Shown one piece after another: positions 49,401-61,656 of a DNA stretch of 64,000 bases. Made by a program: the position numbers and the translations under genes. The first letter of the stretch is position 1. Every line of letters starts with the position of its first letter. The stretch lies in NCBI GenBank assembly GCA_013396755.1, contig VWZF01002690.1:248001-312000 (forward strand), read 5' to 3'. This DNA comes from Sclerurus mexicanus. Its lineage: Eukaryota > Chordata > Aves > Passeriformes > Furnariidae. Under the pieces are notes generated by a model. It did no database searches. It saw nothing but the letters and a program-made list of their open reading frames with translations, and was not told the origin of the DNA.

Positions 49401-51477
49401 GGAATAAACCAAGAAAGAAAGTGCTAGGGAATCTTCATTTTCCATTCCTGTCTCAGACTTCTTTATTTCCTAAGCACCGAGGAAATTCCAAAAGGAAAAT
49501 CACTGATAGTAGGGGAGTAACAACTTTGGCATTGAAGGAGCACAAGTTCACTTCAGGCGTAAGCAATTCAACAAGGAGCTCTGTGCTAGTGGTTCTGTCA
49601 ATGAGTCTGCAGCTGCCTTGCCTAAGGGATGTTCATTCCAAGCAGGAGGCACTCATAGTGTCCGTGACTATCCACCCATCGTGGTGATCTGTTTATCTTC
49701 TTTCTCTAAGCTCTTCTGCATCTCTTTAATACTAAAATGGCAAATTATTTGAAGTGCAACCTGTTCCTCTACTTTCTTGATGTCACTTCTATAGTGAGAT
49801 TCTGCAATATGACTGTTCATCTGCTTTAGTGGACATGACACATGGATAAATTAATCCCAGAAGGTTTGTTGTAGGACATGCAACAACTTAAAGGAAATAC
49901 CACAATGTCATTTCAATTCTTTAATTTTCAAAATGGTAAGTACAAGACAAAAAGGATTTTCAAATTCCCCATACCTAATCTATTCCTAGTAAATTTAGTT
50001 GGCCCATTATTTTGAGGAGGTTTTCAGTGTGTTCAAATACAACATTTATTTTACTCAGTTTATTCACTCAGTTTACTCATTGAAAACACACACCTGATAC
50101 AGATTATTACTAAAGGAGTCTGAGCTTTTTCATGTTCTGATCTTGTGCCTTAAAATTCCTGATCTTAATGTTGTACTAAAGCAACGGCATTTTAATATTT
50201 TACCTTAATTTAAAATACAGGTAAATAAATCACTGCGATTTATACAGTAAGATAATAGTATTGACAGATAAATTCTGTGTTCTTTTACCTCTAGGGCTCT
50301 TCTCTACTGAGTTAGCAAGTGAGAGGGCACTTTTAATTACCTATCTAAAGATAGCAGAGTATTCTGAGAGTTAATTGCTATTGTATCACCATTCAGAACA
50401 AAGAAAAAACTCAATATGATTTTGTAATAATTGATCTTCCATATCACTAAATCCAAAACATTCTTAATTAGGCAAAAAGCTAGACATGATTAACAGAGCT
50501 ATGCAGTACTATCAGATTCTGCAGCTACTCTTCCCCACCCTTGCCTGCTGCAGAATGGAAGAAAAGTTATTTCATTCAATGAAAAATGCCCATCAAAACT
50601 CAGAGAAAGCCAATAGAGATGCTATTGTCCAACTTTATCTACCTGTCATTAAGATTTTTGAAAGGAGACAAAAATGTTGGATTTCCTTTGACATATTCTA
50701 AATCATTACTGATTTGTTGACACATGGTTGTTTTGGTGGCAATAGAAGAAAATTTTCAAAGTGGTTGTCAGACAAGAGGAAGATGTATTTGTGAGTGGAA
50801 AAGACAAAAGGGAAAATAGATTTACAGAATATACAGAAAGTTTCTTTCATTTATTTTTTCCTTTTTTTTTAACTAAAGAAATGCCACATGCATTAAAGAA
50901 ATACATGAGCCAAATACAAGCAATCAGCTAAAAGAATTCCATGTTTTATATTTCTGTTCCAGGGACAACTTCCTCATCACAGGAGTGTTAATTTCATCTG
51001 GTTGACAGCTATGAAAATAACCTACACATTTAAACATTGAAAACAGAGGTAGGCACATTCACACAATGAATTCTATTTTCTATTTGAATCTAAAATCTAA
51101 GTGCTATCCCTTTAAAGGAGACCTTGCTATCTTGATAAAGAAAACTAATGAGGTGGCCTTTCTAGGGCTAGTCACATAATAGCCATGGTGACAAGGACCT
51201 GTATCACAGAATAAAGCAGAAGATAAATGAGATTTTTCTAATATCCATTCCACCCATTGTTCACAAGTGTCATGCCATACAGCTTCTATTTATCATGAGA
51301 TAGTAGATACTGGGCACTATTTTGTAAAGGAAGACTAAATTGCAACATTGTGTTATTAACAGCCCTTAAATACTCTTTTCTCCTTCCTGTTCTTTTTGTG
51401 CATAAACAAGTGGGTTTTGTTTTATATATAATTTTTTAAAATTTATTTAGTAGATCTAAAGGACTTATACTGAATGG
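46426..51477. other. Unique non-coding DNA
   Basis: About 5 kb without a recognised repeat. The 138-codon minus frame at 47358-47774 and the adjacent 97-codon frame at 47761-48054 lie in a less AT-rich patch but have no known domain or exon signals, so they are not called as genes. Confidence 0.5.
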
Positions 51478-51598
51478 TTCATGAAGAGCTTGTTGTCCAT
51501 CAGGACCCCCAAGTCCTTCTCCACAGAGCTGCTTCCCCGCAGGTCAGACCCCAACCTGTATTGGTACATGGGATTGTTCTTCTCCAGGTGCAGGGGAA
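51478..51598 (-). mobile_element. Internal CR1 island without a 3' end (minus strand)
   Basis: The words GAAGAGCTTGTTGTCCATCA, 'GGACCCCCAAGTCCTTCTCC', 'ACAGAGCTGCTTCCCC', 'CCAACCTGTATTGGTACATG', 'GGATTGTTCTTCTCCAGGTG' and 'CAGGGGAA' correspond to ORF2 just after the RT active site (VDHEL..., SAEKDLGVLVD-type segment) read on the minus strand. Neither a tail nor further 5' sequence adjoins. CR1 copies are normally anchored at their 3' end, so this is a leftover of a deletion or rearrangement. Confidence 0.88.
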
Positions 51599-52062
51599 GG
51601 TGTTTATTTTATACAATATTCTTAATACCAAGCCTCAAACTCTGCAATGGCTTTCACCTTTCACTGTGTTCCAGCCACATCATAGAAGGAAGGTCGACCT
51701 CCTTATGGGACAATTTGGAGTTTAAGGAGCGTGTCCAATCTCTCTGGAAGTGTTCCCACTGGGTTCCCTTTTTCAGTTTGGAAATAACTGGTCTTCCCAG
51801 GTGAACCTGGATGCAATTTATAATAATAATTAAAAAGAAAAAAAGCTTAGAAAAGGATTACATGTTAAAGCAGGGGACTGAACTGAGTTGCTCTGGATGT
51901 GCTTTTCAGACCCCTGTTCCCATGGTATTATTTTCCTATGGTAGTCAGAACTTGCAGGTCTTTATTTCCTCCCTACTCCTCTGTGATATAGTCATGTACT
52001 GTTCCCAGGTGAGGGTTAAATTAGATTTGATTCTCCTCTCAAAAGAAAAAAAAATTCATTTC
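51599..52062. other. Unique spacer between two CR1 pieces
   Basis: Nothing recognised. Contains AT-rich simple sequence near 51818-51845. Confidence 0.45.
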
Positions 52063-52548
52063 ACAGAAACATGATCAAAGAATGGCTGAGGTTGGAAAGG
52101 ACCTCTGGAACTCCCTGTTGGAAGCAGCGTCACCTACAGCAGATTGGTTGCTAAGAGCCATGTCCAGTTGGGTTTTGAATATCTCCAAGGATGGAGACAC
52201 TGAAACCTCCCTGGTCATCATGTTCCAGTACATGGTCACCCTCACAGTGAAAAGAAGCTTTTTTATTTAAGTTTTAACCAAATTGCTTCTTGTCCTGTCA
52301 CTGAGAATCACTGAGAATAATCTGTCCTCCTTTTCTTTACCAGCAGACATTTATACATACCAATAAGATCTACTTGAGCTTTGTCTTACTCCACCTGAAA
52401 GTCCCAGCACTCTCAACACTTCCTCATGCAAGAAGTATTCCAGTGCCTTAATCAACTTCATGGTCCATTGTTGGATGCACTCCATTATGTCCATCTCTGT
52501 CCTGTACTGGTGAGCCCTGAGCTGGGCAGTGCCTGATGCACCCCATGA
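52063..52548 (-). mobile_element. CR1 LINE, 3' fragment (minus strand)
   Basis: The tail is a degraded ACATGATCAAAGAATGGCTG, then AGGTTGGAAAGGACCTCTGG, 'GTTTTGAATATCTCCAAGGA', 'TGGAGACACTGAAACCTCCC' and 'ACCCTCACAGTGAAAAGAAG'. The ORF2 C-terminus follows (minus frame 52351-52554: YRTEMDIMECIQQWTMKLI and ALEYFLHEEVLRVL). Diverged class C copy. It is truncated in the segment where ORF2 would encode the 'CVQFWAPQ' part. Confidence 0.9.
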
Positions 52549-53714
52549 ATACACCGGTGTAATTTCTTGACATTGATTCTCACATCATAGAAACAGATTA
52601 CACTGAGTACCCAGTCTTTGACTTCTGTGGGAGCTAGGACAGCAAATCTCTGATGAGTTAGGTGCATTTGATGCACATGAAATGCCACTCAGAATTTAGT
52701 TCTCCTAGAAAGAATGTTCATAAAATGTTTTGTGAGCACTGGTGATCTCATCTGAAGCTCTTGACCCAGATCCAGTGACATACTGTGTTTATATGGCCTC
52801 CCAGACCTAAGCATTCAAAGAGAATATAATTTTCCATGCAAATCAAGTTTAAGATATTCAGTCTGTTGCAATTCAGACACGTCAACAGCCTGACACAGTG
52901 AATCAGAAGTCTGAGCATCTCAATCTTAGCTTAATCTGTGGAAGTGAAGGAGCTATAGTGATAGTTCAGTATTAATGATATTATTTAGACATTGATAATT
53001 CAGTGAACAGAATGGGGCTTGGCAGTAACAATGAAATCCACTATTTCAAAGGGGGAGCAGAGCCAGGGAATGAAATGTGGAGGAAAAGAAATTCAGAAAC
53101 AAGAGAAGTAAGGAGAAAGAGATGGTGAGGTGAAAGACTAACCGAGAGGAATGGTGTGTAATGTGGTAACAGCAGTTAAATGTATAATTACTACTTTATG
53201 CCAGATTTGCCCCCTGGTCTCTGTGCAGAGAGTGACAATGAAAGGAAACTGCTGTGCAAAACACAGATGATTTATACCCCAGTCTGTTGACCCAGTTTCA
53301 AAATTTGATCTTCCTTCTCATCTGAACGGGCATGCTTTGTCCCTGGGGCTTTCCCAAACTCTTGGCTCCTTGCAGCAAATACTGAGTTTCCTTCTGCTGC
53401 ACCTTCTATTCAAATAAGTGGTTGGAAAAGCTGTGTGAGATTTTGATTGCTGTTTCAAAGCATGAAAGGATCTGCATAATTTACAACCTGTGAAGCTTTA
53501 CTCCTCTATGGTCACCTCTGGGGTGTCAGGCAGGCCAGCAAACTATCAGCAAACAGTTTTCTGCATAACTTGAGAGGAAGGGAAAAATTCTAGCCATGGA
53601 TATTGGCACAAATCCACTCTCTCATGAAACTCCCACTAAATCTTTAATGTCCAGGGAGAACACCTGTAAAAGCCTATGCTTAAAACACTGACTTGCAAAT
53701 TGGATCCTTGATTT
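52549..53714. other. Unique non-coding DNA
   Basis: Nothing recognised. Confidence 0.5.
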
Positions 53715-53792
53715 AGCTACAAATTTCCATTGTGACCAAAGGAATTGTACTTGATTTGTGTGTCTCTGCTTCTCTAGAATGAGGATAAAGCT
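53715..53792 (+). mobile_element. Possible MIR SINE fragment (plus strand)
   Basis: AGCTACAAATTTCCATTGTG, then ACCAAAGGAATTGTACTTGA, 'TTTGTGTGTCTCTGCTTCTC' and 'TAGAATGAGGATAAAG' follow the MIR order (AGCTGTGTGACCTTGGGCAA, then ACTTAACCTCTCTGTGCCTC, AGTTTCCTCATCTGTAAAAT, GAGGATAA). Identity is low, as expected for an element that old. It pairs in inverted orientation with the better copy at 53933. Confidence 0.45.
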
Positions 53793-53932
53793 TTCTGTTT
53801 CTTTTCTGAAGCTGCAAGCTGTTGGCAGGTAGGGATGGAAAATATTTTTCCCAAATAAAACACCTATGATTGCAATAGTTGTCTCTCAAGCAATGCTTTT
53901 CATCTGCAGATATTAATGTAGTCTGCAAAGTA
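53793..53932. other. Spacer between two MIR-like fragments
   Basis: About 140 bases. Nothing recognised. Confidence 0.4.
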
Positions 53933-54050
53933 TCATTATTTCAATTTATAAAAGCAGAAACTGAGGCACGGGAAGGGGAAATTTCATGTCCAAGGTCATG
54001 ACAGCAATATCAGTCTGATGTCCCAAGTCCCTCATTTCTGTGGTTTACTA
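53933..54050 (-). mobile_element. MIR SINE fragment (minus strand)
   Basis: AGAAACTGAGGCACGGGAAG, then GGGAAATTTCATGTCCAAGG, TCATGACAGCAATATCAGTC match the reverse complement of the MIR core (AAACTGAGGCACAGAGAGGT, GACTTGCCCAAGGTCACACA). The CCCAAGTCCCTCATTTCTGT that follows matches the MIR 5' part. MIR is an amniote-wide ancient SINE, so this insertion should be shared by all birds at this locus. Confidence 0.68.
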
Positions 54051-54859
54051 TGTCCCACAATGATGCCTTTCTGGGACACATGGAGCAATAGTGATGATAA
54101 TGAGCACACAGATATCTCCTTTGAAAGGTCTCGTCATATATCTGCCTGCATGCAACTCAATTTATACACCTTGGAAGGATGAAGGGCTGAGTCAATATAG
54201 CATTAATGCAATACCCTGATGGCTGTTAGCTTCAAAGACACCTTATCCCACTTTTCATGAGAAACAAGACTTTGAAAGGAGAGCAGTCACGATACACATA
54301 AGTGCCACCTTTTAAATTATGATCAAAGTTGAAAAGTGTTGTAAAGTTGCCAAGAGACCTATATATTGGTTTATAGACTGCATTTACTGGATCCATTATT
54401 TCATGCACGGCGTTTCTAGCCTGCACGCTCATGGGATAGGTTAGCAGAAGAGGAATTGCCTGTTTTTTCTCTGGGGATAAAATGGACAGTTCAGATACTA
54501 TAATGAACAGAAGAGACTTAAGTAAGACCCTGCTATTGACCTAGACTTGCAGGGAATTGCTGGCATGTCTGTGGCTGTGAGATTCTTGACTACCTTTGCG
54601 CTCTGGGCCTTAGCAACTTAGCACTTTTGCTAAAGGCACTTTTCATTTATTTTCATTAATTTCAGTTTAAAAAATTGAATAATTATAGTTATTTCCCTAC
54701 TAATGGGCTTGCTGTAAGGACAAATGCAGAAGTGGTTTTGTAGGCACTGAAATTCTAAGCACTGGAGACAATGAATTGTAAAAGTGGGTGGGAAGTGTCT
54801 TTTTTCTGAATTGGGACCATCTTCAGTTTACATCATTTCTGGCAGACACTTGTCTGATC
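54051..54859. other. Unique non-coding DNA
   Basis: Nothing recognised. Confidence 0.45.
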
Positions 54860-55545
54860 TGGTGGGGACTCTGCCCTCTTCCTTCTCAGTCTATTCCAGA
54901 GCTTTGTCGTCTTCATTATTAGAAACTCCTTCTGATGTCTAATCTGACTCTTTGTCATAGTGCAAGCCTGTGATGCCTTGTTCCGTTTCTAATAGCCTTT
55001 CATAACCTTAACACTTCCCATATCCCCTTAGAATTCATAGTTTTAGGTTAAACAAACCTGATTAAATTAAGACATTATCATCACTACTCTTTCCGGAAGA
55101 ACTAAAACTGTCCAAAGAACTGCAATTGAGTTTTCTTAAGGGTATTATATTGTCCTTCAGGATAGTTTCTCTCCTCTGGGAGCTGTGTTATCTGTGGTTT
55201 TAGTGGACAGTCTTTACTCCCTTGTTGAGATTTTAATGGAGACTTTCCACATAATCTAAAGCAGAGGTGAACTCCCTGGAAACTCTGCTTGATATCTCCT
55301 TCTGATTTGATAACAAGCCACTGTTGATGAATAACTCAAATAATTTTGCACCTTCCCTCTCCTAATTTTCCTTATGAGAACCTCACATAAGGCAACGTCA
55401 AAAACTGCACAAAAAGTCAAAAGATCTGCCTTCAACTGCTTCCCCTCTGTCCCCAAACCTTCCCATTCTAGTGGGTGGCATCTAGATTGTTTTGACACAG
55501 TTTCTGCTTGGTGAATTTATGCTGACATTTGTAAGTACCTAGATG
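54860..55545 (-). mobile_element. Ancient CR1/L3-like LINE fragment (minus strand)
   Basis: The words follow an old CR1-clade LINE read on the minus strand: GGGGACTCTGCCCTCTTCCT, 'CTATTCCAGAGCTTTGTCGT', 'TTATTAGAAACTCCTTCTGA' and 'TGTCTAATCTGACTCTTTGT' for the 3' part. For the RT part they are 'CTTATGAGAACCTCACATAA', 'GGCAACGTCAAAAACTGCAC' (CR1 'AFDTV' region) and 'GCTTGGTGAATTTATGCTGA'. The middle (about 55040-55260) is hard to match and may hold a deletion or later sequence. No usable frame remains. L3 or another old CR1-clade family are alternatives. Confidence 0.6.
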
Positions 55546-57072
55546 AGTGTGTTTCCATTAAACAGTTCCTAGACAATAATGATGTGGGAGATATTGTAGG
55601 TGTTGTCTTCAACAGCTGGGTCTTGGAGCTTTTTAAGACTGTTCAGGAGGAGAAACAAATAGGAAGGGTGGTGTCAAAGCACTGCAGAGTGACAGGGGAA
55701 AGCCAGATTTGCCATTTGGTCAGTCAGAAGCTGGGTAAGGAAAAAGGATGATGAAAAAAGCACATCTTGGGCTGCTTTAGCAGAATAAATCAGGAACTGA
55801 TTCATTTTTCTGAAGAACATTATTTGAAAGATAGTGACCAGCAAAGAATGTGCTACAGGAAAAACTGTGATTGCCAATGATGGAGTAAATCTGAAAAGCT
55901 AGAGCTGGTGGCTGCATCAATTAGATGAAGCTCCATTACTGATTAATATCTGAATCATGATCCCACATGAGCAAGAACCATTCCATGTACAGTGTATGTT
56001 TCTTTGAACTTCCCTCTTCTAACAAATATATCATATAAATCACGTTTTCTGTACATGCATGTTGCAAAGCATTCTGCTGCATATACATTGAATTCTGAGA
56101 GAGACTTGAACACAAAAAATACAGGAAAAGTTAGTAATATTTCTGCATTTGGGGCTGGAAGGCTCTCAGATACTGTATTAGATGTCTGGATTAGGAGTGC
56201 TGTTTGCATCCCATTTCCAAAGAAGGCTTTCCTGGAAATAACTTTCATAACCAAAAGTTTTTTACAACTTTATCTAAATTTGGAAGACCTTGTCATAGTA
56301 AAAAATACATGTCATGAATTGAAAATTATATTAGCCCTTAAAAACAAATCAAGATATTTAGGTGTTATATTTTGTTACCCAGGGAGGCTTTCATAACTTT
56401 CATGCCAATCACCAAGAGACAATACAAAAAAAGCAATATTTGATTCTAGACAATACATATTTTAGTGGTTTATGACTAATTATAAACCAAGAAAGGTTCT
56501 GTATGTAACACTGTTGAAGTTTATTCATCATAACAACATCAGAGAAAGCAATTTCTGGAAATCTAGTTTGTTATTTGGTGTGTCTTTAGTTATAAAGTGG
56601 AATAGATAATTATTTCACACCCCCTTCAGTTTGTACAGACTTCTGCTGAACACAGCACAAGTATCATTCCATTTTGCATGTGCAATACAGCCTAAAGATG
56701 TCTCTTGGCAGGACAAATGAGCTCCAGGCTACTGCTGTGGGGCTGTTATGGCATCCAAATGATCCATTTTAAAGCTGCCTCTTGTGTATCTCTACAGTAG
56801 CAGAGCATTGTGCAGTTTCCTCTGCAATCACATGGTAGACAGGAGTTATTGGCCTTCCAGAGTGCACTGCTGGTGAAATAGAACACTGTGCGTTGATATT
56901 TCAAGGTAAAGAAACACTTCTAGAAGGCTGCCAGGAGAATATTTAGTGTTTTCTGCATGGGATACTTGTCTCCATAGGTGACTGAGTGGGATTTGATCAC
57001 TGACGTTCAGAACTGAGAACACAAAGTGCACTGGAAGAGGTGTCAAGGCAAAGCTCTGTGTGTGCTGTAGCA
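55546..57072. other. Unique AT-rich non-coding DNA
   Basis: Nothing recognised. The overlapping opposite-strand frames at about 55955-56396 (99 and 134 codons) have no domain. Confidence 0.5.
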
Positions 57073-57152
57073 CATGGAATCATAGAATGGTTTGGGTTGG
57101 AAGTGACCTCAGAAAATCTCTAGTTCCAACCTCCCTGCTGTGGACACTCTGG
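57073..57152 (-). mobile_element. Very short CR1 3' end (minus strand)
   Basis: ATGGAATCATAGAATGGTTT, then GGGTTGGAAGTGACCTCAGA, TCTAGTTCCAACCTCCCTGC and GTGGACACTCTGG. Only about 80 bases were inserted or survive. Class A. Confidence 0.92.
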
Positions 57153-58059
57153 TCTCTCTAAAGGGCAGAGTACAGCATTTATTTACATGCACTCAGTAGA
57201 TTAAACACATGTGCACAGGACAGTAAAAAATGAAAACAGCATTCAGATGGAATTTTGTTTGAGGTCATCATGCCAGCTAAATTCAGATTTATATTGCAGG
57301 ATGCCAATTAGAGTGCAATAAGAGAGAAAGAGCTCTTTCTGCACAGAGTTTGAGGCTGAGTGTCTTTTCAGAATTGACCATTGAGAAAAAAATAATGCTG
57401 TGTTAAAGAGGCAAACAAGTGACACTACTAACTCGCATGGTTTTATATCAGATCTTGCAATATTTCATGTTTTTCTTCCAGCTTGATGACTCCAGTGACT
57501 TGAAAAGAATATCTGTTTTCACTTCTTTATGGTTGTGGGAAAAATCTTTTCCCACCTCAAGAAACTTTCAAACTGTAATATCTCAAGAACCGGGCAGGGA
57601 GCAAAAAGCCTGCAGACAAAAAGACTATTAAAAGAATTTTTTGGAGTGAACTCATGATTTTTTATTGCTTGGAGTCATCAACATGGGGAGGTATTGTGTG
57701 CTTTCTCAGTACTGAGGAACGATTTCTTTCTGTACTAACCTGAGTGGTTTTTCAAGCCGCTGTGTGAGAGGCTGTTAATAAAGCATTATCCTCAAAAAAA
57801 CCCCAAGTTAACATGTTTTAAAACTCCACTGCAATTACACTCTTGGGGGTCAGTTTCTCTGAAAAATGCCTCTAATTTTGTTTCGAAGGAGTTAGGTGGA
57901 AACCACGGTGCTGGTGTTTGGGTTGGCAGTGCAGAGGCTGAGATGCAACTGGTGCGTCTCTGGCATGGAAGGGTCTGGAGCCCCCTTGAGCAGCAGAGTT
58001 AGAGAGCTGCTGTGGTTACGGGGACAGCCTAACAACCTGAAATCTGCTACGCGTGGCTA
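57153..58059. other. Unique non-coding DNA
   Basis: Nothing firmly recognised. About 57890-58059 is less AT-rich and directly precedes a SINE-type tail, so it may hold the unrecognised body of that SINE. Confidence 0.45.
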
Positions 58060-58155
58060 CATGGATGTTGTGAGGATTTAATTAACACTTGGAAAGCGTT
58101 CTGAGGTCCTCAGATGACAAGGTTTACAGAACTCCAAATGACTGTTATTATATCC
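58060..58155 (+). mobile_element. MIR-type ancient SINE 3' tail (plus strand)
   Basis: GGATGTTGTGAGGATTTAAT, then TAACACTTGGAAAGCGTTCT, GAGGTCCTCAGATGACAAGG and GACTGTTATTAT follow the conserved MIR/L2-type tail of sauropsid genomes (TTGTGAGGNTTAATTAAT, AAAGCGCTTTGAGATCCTC, GATGAAAGGCGCTAT, TATTATTAT). Only the tail is clear. The upstream core is too diverged to delimit. Confidence 0.62.
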
Positions 58156-61100
58156 CCTCTGTGTTTGTGGTGGCAGATAGCCAGCAAGAAGAAACGTTCA
58201 ACCGAAACCAGGCATTTTTCCCAAAACCTTTGTTATTCTAGGCTACTGTTGGAAAAAAAGGTGGATCTGTATCCAATTTAGTGAGTGCAAATTACAAGTG
58301 GCTTTGTTGGGATTCCTCTGTACTTTTGAGGATTATACATGTAGCCAACAGCAAGCTATCTTGCTGCCTGAGTATATACTTACTACCAGTTAAATCAGAG
58401 AACTGGTTGCAAACTCCAATATTTGAGTGAAACCCATCTATCTGTGACACTTCTCTGATAGCAAATACCATAAACAAATCATTTTCTCCATCTGCAACTT
58501 GGCTATTTTTGAAAACAGTGTTCATCTTGTCAGACTCCAGCATACACATTGAAGACAAACCCCAAATAAAATAAAATTCTCTCAAAACAACGCACTCTAT
58601 GTCACATTCGATTCCTCCCTAGGAGTAGTTGAGCTGTAAATTGCAGGTCTCAATTAGGGACCTTAAGGTTTCATATGAAAGTACCCAGATAGTGTGATGA
58701 CAAAGAAGAATCTATAATAAATTCTTCTGCTCCAGATACATCTTCATGTAGATGAACCTTGTGTGTCTCTTTGGACTCAGAATATTCAATGATTCTTTCA
58801 TATGTGCTTGAAGAATACACACAAAGACTTTTCTGACTGGAAATCCTATTCTATCAGCTAGTTTTCTGGGTTTTTAGTAGACAAATGCATCAGATAGCCA
58901 CATGTAGCAACAAAACTAACCTCAGGCATAGGCACTTGAGCCTTCTTTTTGAATGGCTCAACTCTGTTCACTAACTAGAGGTTCCACAGGTAGCTGCTAT
59001 TTTCAGTTCTTCCTTTTTGCAGAGTCTCAGGAGAAAGACTCAGTTAATGCATAAATATATGCCATCAGTACATGTGTGTGGAGAGCATTAAATCCTCCTT
59101 TCCAGCAAACCTCCTCTCACAATTTATCCAGCTTAAGTGATATTGATGTGACTCATATGTTTCTATTGTGTTTTTATGCTAAAAACATTTCTGCAGTGTA
59201 AACATATACAATTATATTGCAGATGACTGATTCATCGCTTTTTCCAAATTGATCTATACCATCCCCATGCAAGGCTATTAACATAACCAAACTCTGGATC
59301 TGATTTTATTGCAGAACTCAAAGCTGCTTAAAAAAAGTAGATACAGAAATGTTAATATATTCAGCAGAAGGTATTTAAATAAATATCTGTCAGATAGTTA
59401 AATCTGTGTCTCCCTAGTGTTAATTATGGAGCAATCAGGAGAGGACAGGGAAAGAATATTCATCCTGGGTTGAAAAGCCAGTTATTAGGTCTGTATCACA
59501 GCAAGCCATGTGGATTTACCTGTAGAAACAGTCATTCTAATGATGGATTGAGTTCTTTATCAATATTTTTCAACCCATTTTTGAATTAAGGATAGTGATA
59601 ACTGGCAGGGAAAAATTCAAAAGCAATTAAAAGCCATAGACAGATGAAATACTCATCTAGGGCAAAGAATGCAACCATTTGCCCAGCTATGAAAACAAAA
59701 ATAAAATCTATCAGAGTCAATGAGAACAAGCTGAAAGCTCAACTTTCATACAGCCCCAATATAAGGCATTTAGGCAGCCAGATCCCATGGACTTCCGTGG
59801 AACTTATGACTCCATAGGCACGTATGGATCCTGGCTGGACACTTTGCTAGATCTGAGGTTACAAATGTGTTGGCTAAAACCAAATTTTTCATCTGTGCCC
59901 AGGTGATTTTGGAGTCTAATTCCCAGTGAGCCCTTAGGGACATCGAGCATTAAGTTACCAGCTCTTCTCTGAAACCCTTGCACAAAGTGCTAAGCTATGC
60001 AGGTGCAGAATTGCAGAAGGAATGGTTAAATGTTCCTGTATATTCTTACGTGATATTTTTGTATACGTATTTCAATGACACCACAGGAATTAATGTGAAA
60101 ATGCTACATGCTAAATGCTACTTGTCTGTGATCTGCTTGGAGTTTATTAACAACAGGTCCTTATAGCATGAAAAAATCCAGGGAACAACAGAATACAAAA
60201 AGGACAGCCAGCAAAGATGGCTCTGAAGCAGATATATTTGATTCATCTCATTTTAGACCTGCTGCTCACTAACAAATTTACCTCTGCATGAGCATCCACC
60301 ATGCAGACATCTGCTTGACCAGAACCAGACTTTGGAAACTAGCAAAATGGTGATTGTTGTGTTGTGTTTGAGATGAACGAACCCAATAAAACTTCTCACC
60401 CGGTCAAACAGAATTTAGTTGTTACTTAACAGAAGGAAACTGAGGTGTGCAAAGAAAAGTTCATCATTTTCTGTCCCCCAGAAGTCCTTTACGCTGCCTA
60501 TTTCTCCTTGTAAAAGCTTGCTACCAATTGTCCTGAACTCAGTAGGAAACCTGAGGATCAAATCCAATGAGACACAAACCCCAAGCATTTCTGGCAGAAA
60601 TTGCAGAAAAAAAAATGTACAGATGTAGAGTTTTATTTTTGAAGGCTTTGTGTAAGAAACCAAATATTAAAAATGAAGTTACTATAATTGCTGTCTTCCC
60701 AGTGCAGTCCTGGTTACAGTGAAAAGCAAAGTGCCACATTCTTGTATGGTTAGAACAAGCACTGATATTAGCAGGAAATGAAGTGCTGTCTTTGCATCCC
60801 AGTTCTCACCAGAAAATGAGATGTGGCTACAGTGACAAATGCACTCTCCCACTCCTGCACATACATGTTTTTAAGACCAAAGGCATGCAGTGAAAAAGAC
60901 CTCTTTTTGCTTTCTCATTTCCATTACAGGAAAAGTGTCATTCTTGAGTATTCTGCAGCAAAAGAGTCACGAAATTCAAAAGTACTGTATCCAAAACCAT
61001 GAATATAATGCATAGTGATTTCACAGTGCATCCACACTCCAAAATGCTGATGCTGACAGAAAATACTACACATATAGAAAGGGACCAGACTGTAGGGTGC

Positions 61101-61656
61101 CTGATAGCAGCAACATTTGATGATTTTGGTCTTTCTGAGCACAACTTTTCCCAGCTGATACATTGGTAAGAGGCTTTTACATTGGTAATGGCAGTGTCTC
61201 TGTATTTTCTGCATAATTCTCTCTTTCCCAAGGTAGATGTCACATTAAAATAGACGTATAGATTACTATCCAGGCTTACTGTTCTTTCCATGTGATTTTT
61301 CTCCATCATATATATCACAAGCCCCTGTCTTACATCAGTGTTGAAGCTGGCTGCCAATGGACTTCTCTAGAACTCAAGCACTAGCAAAGCTCATTATTTT
61401 TCAGATGCATTTCAGTCTGATTTTCCAGGTGTCCATTAGAACCCTGGCACTAGGATGCTCCTATTGAAAGTTTAACTCACTCTCTTGGTCAGAAACACAA
61501 CAGCTAAGATGATGCCTGGCCACTTGCATTAGACATGTCATTTAATTCCTCTATGGTTAGTTGAGTCCTTGCTATTCTTTTTGTCCTGTAAATGTCATGT
61601 TTGTCTGTGAGGTGAGGTGGGGGAGTTTTACATCTCTAGGGCTGTCTGAGCAAACA
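58156..61656. other. Unique AT-rich non-coding DNA
   Basis: About 3.5 kb without a recognised element. The 139-codon minus frame at 60938-61357 includes a hydrophobic run (residues about 90-120) but matches no family I know and overlaps another open frame. A weak MIR-like GGAAACTGAGG at about 60425 is too short to call. Confidence 0.5.

Noticed and set aside
60415..60460. Possible MIR fragment around GGAAACTGAGG
   Set aside because: A single 11-base word with no flanking support.
60938..61357. 139-codon minus-strand ORF with a hydrophobic run, considered as a small membrane protein
   Set aside because: No family resemblance, overlapping open frame, and hydrophobic runs are common in T-rich chance translations.
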